Source of the DNA: an uncultured Christensenellaceae bacterium | GTDB lineage: Bacteria > Bacillota_A > Clostridia > Christensenellales > UBA3700 | Assembly: GCA_944381335.1 (NCBI GenBank) | Contig: CALWKT010000079.1 | Coordinates: 1-20,299, forward strand | DNA length: 20,299 nucleotides | Direction: 5' to 3' | Position numbers and translations under genes: made by a program | Part shown: positions 15,202-20,299 of the stretch, in pieces | How the letters are laid out: every line of letters begins with the position of its first letter | Position numbering within the stretch: the stretch's first letter is position 1 | Notes under the pieces: generated by a model | What the model saw: only the letters and a program-made list of their open reading frames with translations | Told to the model about the DNA's origin: nothing | Databases searched by the model: none

Positions 15202-15573
15202 ATGAAATACGTAAGCACAGACAAGGCTCCGCAGGCGATCGGACCATATTCACAGGCGATAATAAGCGGAGGCACCGTTTATACGTCCGGACAGATCGCA
15301 ATCAATCCCGCTACCGGCAACGTTGAGGGAAGCACGATCGAAGAGCAGACGGAACTGGTCTGCACCAACATAGAAAATCTTCTGAAGGCGGCAGGCACAG
15401 ACATTTCAAAGGTCGTCAAGACGGTTTGCTTTCTTGCCGATATGAACGATTTTGCCGAGTTCAACGCAGTGTATGCGAAACACTTCGTTTCAAAACCCGC
15501 GCGTTCGTGCGTTGCGGTCAAGACGCTTCCCAAGAACGTTCTTGTTGAAATCGACACGGTTTGCGAGCTGTAA
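15202..15573 (+). CDS. ridA: Enamine/imine deaminase RidA
   Basis: RidA hydrolyses the 2-aminocrotonate and 2-aminoacrylate enamines released by PLP enzymes such as threonine deaminase, protecting other enzymes from damage. The 123-residue length, IGPYSQAI (13-20), VYTSGQIAINPATG (26-39), and the substrate-clamping Arg101 in KPARSCVAV followed by VEIDTV (115-120) are hallmarks of the YjgF/YER057c/UK114 family. It acts as a cytoplasmic trimer in the family. It lies 15 nt behind ilvA, its chief source of substrate, with AGGAGG before the ATG, and closes the operon ahead of a terminator. Confidence 0.95.
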   Translation: MKYVSTDKAPQAIGPYSQAIISGGTVYTSGQIAINPATGNVEGSTIEEQTELVCTNIENLLKAAGTDISKVVKTVCFLADMNDFAEFNAVYAKHFVSKPARSCVAVKTLPKNVLVEIDTVCEL

Positions 15574-15592
15574 AGGGCAATAAGAAACTTTT

Positions 15593-15622
15593 AATCCCCG
15601 CCGTAAGGACGGGGATTTTTTT
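15593..15622 (+). terminator. Terminator of the ilv operon
   Basis: AATCCCCG (15593-15600) pairs with CGGGGATT (15610-15617) around a 9-nt loop and runs into TTTTTTT. Strong intrinsic terminator 20 nt after ridA. Confidence 0.92.
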
Positions 15623-15696
15623 GCGCAGAGAACTCAGGACTTTGCGCGATAAACTTTTCAAATGTAAGAGTGCAGAATATATCGTTGTTCTGAGTC

Positions 15697-15747
15697 TGTC
15701 CGACTTGACGGACAAGACATAAGAGCCGCTCCTTGTCGGAGCGGCTC
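15697..15747 (-). terminator. Inverted repeats after the MMPL transporter gene
   Basis: GAGCCGCTCC (15723-15732) and GGAGCGGCTC (15738-15747) form a perfect 10-bp stem 30 nt beyond the transporter's stop. TGTCCG and CGGACA (15697-15702/15709-15714) form a second one. Neither has a clear T-run on the minus strand, so termination is plausible but not certain. Nothing coding is visible in 15623-15776. Confidence 0.5.
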
Positions 15748-15776
15748 CAGGTTTATGCTTATGCGTCAATTATATT

Positions 15777-18356
15777 TCAGTTTTCAGAGTTCGTCTTTCG
15801 GTCTTCGCTTTGCTCCTGAACGGTCTCCGCGTTTGCGGGTTCGGCATTTTCAAGTTCTGCCGCGCTTACTCCGCCGATAATAACTCCCGACAGTCCGACT
15901 TTTGCGGCTTTGGCGAGACCTTTTGCCTGGGCTTTCTTGTCGTAAATAGGCACGTTGTCTTTGCCTTCGTCCGGGTCGCCTTTTCCGCGTCTGATATAAA
16001 TTCTGCGCGCGCTGCGTTCTTTAAGCGACAGAATAGACGGGAGCAGGGTGAACACGAGGATCAGACTGAATACCGTGCCGATCGCGATAAGGCGCGTGAT
16101 CTGTGCGACGATCACGTTGGTCGTCAGAGTATTGACCGCAACGCAGGCGAATATCAGTATCGCCGCCGACGTTATAACGCTGGGTGCGGCACGGTGTATG
16201 GCGTTCTTGACCGCAACAAGACCGGTGCAGCGCTCCTTTTCTTCATAATACTTGCTGGTGAACAGAATCGCGTAGTCAACCGTTGCGCCCAGCTGTATCG
16301 CGCTGACAATAAGATATGCTATGAAGTTTATCTTGTCGCCTATCAGGTAGACAAGCGTCAGGTTTGCCCAGATACCCGTTTCTATGACGAGCAGCAGGAT
16401 CACGCTCATGATCGGCTTGCGGAAAGTCAGTAGCAGTACCACGAAGACTATCACGGCGCTCAGCACGTTGACAAGAGTGAAGTCGTCGGGAGTGACGGAA
16501 TAGAGTTCGTACGCGCCCTGAACGAGACCGGTGATATACACGTTTTCCGTGCCGAACATATCGTTTGCTATAGATCTGATCTTGAGCATTGCGTTGTAGC
16601 TTTCCTCGTCTTCAGGCGCTCCGGTCAGGTTGATCGTGTAGAGCATATAATGAGTGGAACCTTCAGCTTTGTCATTGATGTTTGAAATAAAGCTTCCGAA
16701 CAGCTTTTCTTCAAGCACGTTTGAGATCACCATCCATCTGCCGCTGTTGGCTTTCAGAGTGGCAAGAGTGTCGCTGTCGATCATGGTGCCGAGAGAGAAC
16801 ACGTCGGTGACCTGAGCCGTGCCGTAGCCTGCGACGCCTGAGGTCATCTTGTCGTTTTCAGTGCCGACCTCTTTTACCTTTTCGATAAATTCGTATTGCT
16901 TGTCAAGATTGATGTTGTACGCCGCAGAAGCGGGGTTTCCGCTGAGGATGTCGCCTTCAGCGATGTTTTCGTACGTTGTGGGAACGCACATGATTATCTG
17001 GTTGTTCAGCTGAGATATTTCGCGCTGAGGCAGAGTCATTTCTTCAACCGGCGTTTCTTCCGTCATCGTTATATAGTTGAGCGGAGCTTTGCTCTGAAGT
17101 ATCGATGACGGGATCGCAACCGCAATGCAGAGCACGAGCACAAATATCGCAATGCCTTTATTTGTAATGGTTTTGCCCACAAAGTTGAGCCTCGGGGTGA
17201 TGATCCACTCATGGTGCGTTTTGTCAATGAGCTTGCGGCAGAACAGGATCAGGATCGGTTGTACGAACACGACGGCGAGCAGAGAGAGAAGCACGCCTTT
17301 CGCAAGTACGAAGCCGAGGTCGTAACCCATGCCGTAAGTCATGAAGAACAGAGCAACGAAACCGCCTATCGTCGTCAGCGCGCTCGCCATGATTGATTTC
17401 AGCGTCTTGGGCATCGCGGAGATCAGTGCTTCTTTGGGGTCTTTACCCGTGCGGCGTTCTTCGTAATAGGTGTGCATCAGGAAGATCGAGTAGTCCATCG
17501 AGATTGCCAGCTGAAGTATTGACGCGCACGAAGAAGTGATCGTTGAGATCGTACCCATCGGATTGCCGGCAATCAGGTTCGTGCCCATGTTGAGCAGGAT
17601 GGATATGCCGAGCGTTGCGAGGAATATGATGGGTTCAAGGTAACTGTTGGTGGAAACGAGCAGTATTATGAATACGCACACGACAGCCGCCGCGACGAAC
17701 TTGGGCATATCGTTGACCGAGCTGTCCACGAGGACGCGCGCGTTCTGAGCCATACCGCCGATATAATAGCAATCGTCGACGGACGAGACAGCTGTGATTT
17801 CTCCGGATTTTATCTTTTCGGAATAGGTATCTCTTATGATTTCTTCAACTTCGTCAAGCGCCGTAATGACAGCGTTGTCCGAGCCGGAACGTACGAAATA
17901 CAGGCTTACGACAAACGTATCGATGCCGTCTGTGTTGACCTGGAATTTGTTCTGGAGCATCTGCATCATCGGGTCAATGTCCAGGTAGTTTTCAAGGAGA
18001 GTGAGATCGTCGAAAGTGCCCATCCAGACCATCTTGCTGAGCAGGTTGACTTCTGCGCCGTTTTCCGTTACCGTTTTTCTGCCGATATTTTCGCTTTCTT
18101 CGAATTTTGCGACGATGCCGGCGACGTCCTCTTTTGTCAGATAGGAAAGACCGAGCGTACAGTCGCCCACGATCGAGAATTGCTGATTCAATATCTCTTT
18201 GCCTTTGACCGTGTCGCGGTCTTTATCGAGATAAGACAAAACGTCGCTTTCTTTCTGAACGAGCATGCTTCCCACAACTGAAAGGGCAAGCAGAATGATC
18301 AGTACACCAAGCACTATGTATCTGTATTTCAGAAGCCATCTGGTAAACTTAGCCAT
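15777..18356 (-). CDS. MMPL/RND-family transporter
   Basis: A large membrane exporter of 859 residues in the resistance-nodulation-division superfamily, MMPL branch, probably proton-driven. Two halves repeat the same plan: TM1 (10-33), an extracytoplasmic domain (34-215), TM2-6 (216-372); then TM7 (399-420), a second external domain (421-620), and TM8-12 (627-778). Each half has the MMPL motif after TM4/TM10: SMDYSIFLMHTYYEERRTGK (286-305) and VDYAILFTSKYYEEKE (693-708). Asp288 and Asp694 are the likely proton-relay residues. A charged, Glu/Ala-rich tail follows from about 785, cytoplasmic. Substrate unknown: such proteins in Gram-positives export lipids, glycolipids or drugs. GAGGAGA sits before the ATG. 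No accessory protein or regulator is adjacent. Confidence 0.9.
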   Translation of the reverse strand: MAKFTRWLLKYRYIVLGVLIILLALSVVGSMLVQKESDVLSYLDKDRDTVKGKEILNQQFSIVGDCTLGLSYLTKEDVAGIVAKFEESENIGRKTVTENGAEVNLLSKMVWMGTFDDLTLLENYLDIDPMMQMLQNKFQVNTDGIDTFVVSLYFVRSGSDNAVITALDEVEEIIRDTYSEKIKSGEITAVSSVDDCYYIGGMAQNARVLVDSSVNDMPKFVAAAVVCVFIILLVSTNSYLEPIIFLATLGISILLNMGTNLIAGNPMGTISTITSSCASILQLAISMDYSIFLMHTYYEERRTGKDPKEALISAMPKTLKSIMASALTTIGGFVALFFMTYGMGYDLGFVLAKGVLLSLLAVVFVQPILILFCRKLIDKTHHEWIITPRLNFVGKTITNKGIAIFVLVLCIAVAIPSSILQSKAPLNYITMTEETPVEEMTLPQREISQLNNQIIMCVPTTYENIAEGDILSGNPASAAYNINLDKQYEFIEKVKEVGTENDKMTSGVAGYGTAQVTDVFSLGTMIDSDTLATLKANSGRWMVISNVLEEKLFGSFISNINDKAEGSTHYMLYTINLTGAPEDEESYNAMLKIRSIANDMFGTENVYITGLVQGAYELYSVTPDDFTLVNVLSAVIVFVVLLLTFRKPIMSVILLLVIETGIWANLTLVYLIGDKINFIAYLIVSAIQLGATVDYAILFTSKYYEEKERCTGLVAVKNAIHRAAPSVITSAAILIFACVAVNTLTTNVIVAQITRLIAIGTVFSLILVFTLLPSILSLKERSARRIYIRRGKGDPDEGKDNVPIYDKKAQAKGLAKAAKVGLSGVIIGGVSAAELENAEPANAETVQEQSEDRKTNSEN

Positions 18357-18386
18357 AATATCTCCTCACTTTTTTTAACATATATA

Positions 18387-18415
18387 ATGATACCATAAAC
18401 GGATAAAATACTCAA
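18387..18415 (-). promoter_or_regulatory. Promoter of the MMPL transporter gene
   Basis: On the minus strand TTGAGT (18410-18415), a 17-bp spacer and TATCAT (18387-18392). The start would be near 18380, leaving a leader of about 24 nt with the GAGGAGA binding site. Confidence 0.6.
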
Positions 18416-18500
18416 TCGTTGAATAAGTGAAATTTCGTCTCTGAAATGTCAAATTTTTGTAAACATGTTTTCGGCGGGCGGCAACGTTTCGGGCTTTACG

Positions 18501-18527
18501 TTTTTTCGACGGAGTGTCGCGAAAAAA
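18501..18527. terminator. Hairpin flanked by T and A runs in the divergent intergenic region
   Basis: TTTTTTCG (18501-18508) pairs with CGAAAAAA (18520-18527), and AC with GT inside. It resembles a weak two-way terminator, or an operator between the divergent transporter and isomerase promoters. The rest of the 231-nt gap holds only the two promoters. Confidence 0.35.
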
Positions 18528-18552
18528 TCAAGTACACATTGCCAAATATTTG

Positions 18553-18580
18553 TTGCAACGACAATAAATAATGATATAAT
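18553..18580 (+). promoter_or_regulatory. Promoter of the TIM-barrel gene
   Basis: TTGCAA (18553-18558), a 16-bp spacer and a perfect TATAAT (18575-18580). The expected start is 18587 or 18588 and the ATG begins at 18588, with no Shine-Dalgarno possible, so the transcript is probably leaderless. Same hexamers as the tsaE and icd promoters. Confidence 0.7.
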
Positions 18581-18587
18581 AATTATT

Positions 18588-19397
18588 ATGGAAACAGGTA
18601 TTTCAACGGCTTCGTTTTTTCCGCGCCTTTACACAGAGGACGCACTCTCCAGAATAGGGGAACTGGGTGCAAAAGTTTCAGAGGTTTTTTTCGCTTCAAG
18701 ATGCGAATATACCGAGGATTTCGGCAAAGTATTGCTTGAGAGACTGAGCGACGCTCCTATGTTGCGAGTTCACTCCGTGCACGCCCTCACCAATCAGTTT
18801 GAGCCGGAACTTTACAGCCTGAACGACAGAGCGTACAAGGACGCGGAAGATACCTTTGAAGCGGTGTGTTCAGTCGCCCGGCAGATAGGCGCTCACAACT
18901 ATACTTTTCACGGCGCAACCATGCTGAAAAAAGCTGTCAAGTACAGTTTTAATTATGATCTCATTTCAGAGAGAGTCAACGTGCTGTGCGGTATTGCCGC
19001 AAAATACGGCGTCACGCTGTGTTACGAAAACGTGCACTGGGCGTATTTTTCAAATCCGCGGTTTTTTGCCGCGATAAAGGACCGCTGCCCGCAACTGGGC
19101 GCAACGCTTGACATAAAACAGGCGATGCAGTCCGAAATCAGCTGGAAAGACTACCTTTTTGAAATGAAGGGAAGACTCAGGACGGTCCATCTCTGCGATT
19201 ATGACGAAAACGGAAATCTTTGTCTGCCCGGGCAGGGAGTTTTCGATTTTGTGGAGTTTTATCGCGCGCTTGCCGAAGCCGGTTTTGACGGACCTTGCCT
19301 TATGGAAGTTTACACTAAGAGTTACAAGGATGAGAGCGAGCTGAAACGCGCGTTTGAATTTTTAAAAGAGTGCGAAATCAAAGCTTCAACCCGTTGA
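18588..19397 (+). CDS. Xylose-isomerase-like TIM-barrel protein (sugar phosphate isomerase/epimerase family)
   Basis: A 269-residue protein of the AP-endonuclease-2/xylose-isomerase-like fold, a TIM barrel with a metal site at the strand ends. Likely ligands are His108 (YTFHGA), Glu147 (CYENVHW), Asp175 (TLDIKQA), His201 (TVHLCDYDENG) and Glu240 (LMEVYT). The family holds sugar isomerases, epimerases and inosose dehydratase relatives; the substrate cannot be read off. I take the ATG at 18588. An in-frame ATG at 18465 would add about 41 residues that cover the promoter, have no ribosome binding site and look unlike a protein. The following gene, pgi, has its promoter overlapping this gene's stop, so the two are adjacent but separately driven. 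No signal peptide. Confidence 0.82.
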   Translation: METGISTASFFPRLYTEDALSRIGELGAKVSEVFFASRCEYTEDFGKVLLERLSDAPMLRVHSVHALTNQFEPELYSLNDRAYKDAEDTFEAVCSVARQIGAHNYTFHGATMLKKAVKYSFNYDLISERVNVLCGIAAKYGVTLCYENVHWAYFSNPRFFAAIKDRCPQLGATLDIKQAMQSEISWKDYLFEMKGRLRTVHLCDYDENGNLCLPGQGVFDFVEFYRALAEAGFDGPCLMEVYTKSYKDESELKRAFEFLKECEIKASTR

Positions 19398-19420
19398 CAT
19401 TTTTGCCGCCTTGGTATAAT
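19394..19420 (+). promoter_or_regulatory. Promoter of pgi
   Basis: TTGACA (19394-19399, containing the stop codon of the TIM-barrel gene) and an extended -10, TGGTATAAT (19412-19420). The spacing is 15 bp, short for sigma-A, but the TGn extension compensates. Start near 19427. Confidence 0.7.
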
Positions 19421-19426
19421 ATAAAC

Positions 19427-19563
19427 ACTGGTGTGTAGATAGGGTCAAACTGATTTTTTACCGTTTCAGGTTTGAATTCAGGTGTTTCCGGCGTATATTT
19501 CGCCGGCAGACTTACAGAATAAAATCACGCGCCTTTTTTCATGCGCGCCAAAGGAGTATTTAT
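19427..19563 (+). promoter_or_regulatory. Long structured 5' leader of pgi
   Basis: About 137 nt precede the ATG. Stems: TCAAAC (19445-19450) with GTTTGA (19470-19475), and CCGGCG (19488-19493) with CGCCGG (19501-19506). A CGCGC/GCGCG pair near 19528-19547 encloses a T-rich loop just before the AAGGAG binding site (19551-19556). I recognise no known riboswitch class. It may be a regulatory leader or just an mRNA stabiliser. Confidence 0.4.
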
Positions 19564-20299
19564 ATGCGTTATAACAAAAAAGAACTCAGAATCCGCGTGG
19601 ATTTCAACAATATGATGCGCAAGTCCATAGGTCACGAGGGCTTTTCCGAAAGACAGATCGCTTCTTATGTCGAAGAAGTTGAAGCGGCTTTTGCGGCAGT
19701 CAATGCCGGCAGAGGCAAGGGTATGATGGGTTGGACGGAACTTCCGTACAATCAGGACGAAGTCGTAGAAGATATACTCGCAACGGCAAAATACGTCCGC
19801 AAGAATTTTGAATATTTCGTCGTTCTCGGCATTGGCGGCAGCGCGCTCGGTCCCATCGCGGCTTTCCAGGCTATCTGCCATCTGCATTACAACGACCTGC
19901 CCAAGCGCAAGAGAAAGGGCCCCAAGTTCTACGTGGAAGACAACGTAGACCCTGAAAGAATGGCGGCGCTTTTCGACGTTATCGACGTTGAAAAGACGAT
20001 GTTCAACGTGATCACCAAGTCCGGCAGTACCTCCGAGACGATGACCCAGTACCTGATCATCAACGACATCCTCAAAGCAAAGCTGGGCGACAAGGCTAAG
20101 GATCACATCATCGCCACCACTTCCGCAAACAGCGGCAATCTGATCAAGATCGCTCAGAAAGAGGGCTACAAAACCTTCTATATCCCCGACGGCGTCGGCG
20201 GCAGATTCAGCGAGCTTTGCCCCGTAGGTCTGCTTCCCGCGGCGGTAGTCAATATCGATATCAAGGGTCTTCTGCAGGGCGCGCGCTATATGGACGAGC
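19564..20299 (+). CDS. pgi: Glucose-6-phosphate isomerase, 3' end cut by window
   Basis: The visible 245 residues are the N-terminal half of phosphoglucose isomerase, which interconverts glucose-6-phosphate and fructose-6-phosphate in glycolysis/gluconeogenesis. FVVLGIGGSALGP (85-97) opens the first SIS domain, VITKSGSTSET (149-159) is the phosphate-binding loop, and VGGRFSELCPVGLLPA (211-226) is the conserved block with the catalytic-site arginine. The reading frame runs open off the right edge, so the gene is simply truncated by the window. AAGGAG lies 7 nt before the ATG. It is probably the bacterial shorter form (about 450 residues). Confidence 0.95.
   Translation, partial: MRYNKKELRIRVDFNNMMRKSIGHEGFSERQIASYVEEVEAAFAAVNAGRGKGMMGWTELPYNQDEVVEDILATAKYVRKNFEYFVVLGIGGSALGPIAAFQAICHLHYNDLPKRKRKGPKFYVEDNVDPERMAALFDVIDVEKTMFNVITKSGSTSETMTQYLIINDILKAKLGDKAKDHIIATTSANSGNLIKIAQKEGYKTFYIPDGVGGRFSELCPVGLLPAAVVNIDIKGLLQGARYMDE

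Noticed and set aside
18465..18587. Upstream start for the TIM-barrel gene
   Set aside because: It would place the -35 and -10 boxes and a hairpin inside the coding region and has no ribosome binding site. The family begins near METGIST.

Overview
The window looks like a chromosomal segment of a Gram-positive, low-to-mid GC anaerobe, most likely an uncultured clostridial (Bacillota) lineage. This is inferred from gene content: an FMN-riboswitch-controlled RibU S component, a tsaE-tsaB-rimI cluster running into a membrane-fused MurF and a Ddl, eukaryote-type NADP isocitrate dehydrogenase, an MMPL-type RND exporter, A-rich GGAGG ribosome binding sites, and near-consensus sigma-A promoters. It is mainly a housekeeping and biosynthetic region with one accessory-looking patch at about 0.5-1.9 kb.

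Layout. 20-508: small lipoprotein. 653-853 (-): a 66-residue Xre/Cro-type regulator. Directly upstream of it lie two 17-bp palindromes, one of which exactly fills the spacer of a forward TTGACA-17-TAAAAT promoter. That promoter fires into about 160 nt that carry only a 9-codon ORF and end in strong hairpins; I read this as a regulator-controlled small RNA or micropeptide unit. 1292-1741: two near-identical 166-bp structured direct repeats containing tRNA-Pro-derived sequence, beside a decayed tRNA-Pro fragment and a real tRNA-Thr(CGU)-tRNA-Pro(CGG) operon (-). 2124-2855 (-): ribU behind an FMN riboswitch.

3041-7899 (+): tsaE, tsaB, rimI, an alpha/beta hydrolase, a MurF-like ligase with an N-terminal membrane domain, and ddl. 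These are tightly packed or overlapping genes for tRNA t6A modification, ribosomal protein acetylation and peptidoglycan precursor synthesis. 7946-9148: icd with its own promoter inside the end of ddl. 9526-15573: ilvB-ilvC-ilvD-ilvA-ridA, a branched-chain amino acid operon that makes 2-ketobutyrate with IlvA, runs the acetohydroxyacid pathway with IlvB/C/D, and disposes of the reactive enamine by-product with RidA. No ilvN regulatory subunit is present. 15777-18356 (-): MMPL/RND exporter. 18588-19397: TIM-barrel isomerase/epimerase-like protein. 19564 to the end: pgi, cut by the window edge.

The points most worth a second look are the Xre-operator/small-RNA unit, the tRNA-Pro-derived repeat pair, the recurring TTGCAA-TATAAT promoters (two placed so that the mRNA would start at or within a base of the ATG, that is, leaderless), the overlapping divergent ribU/tsaE promoters, a probable ATT start codon for the hydrolase, and a CodY-box-like palindrome at the ilv promoter. 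All calls rest on reading the sequence; no database search was run.
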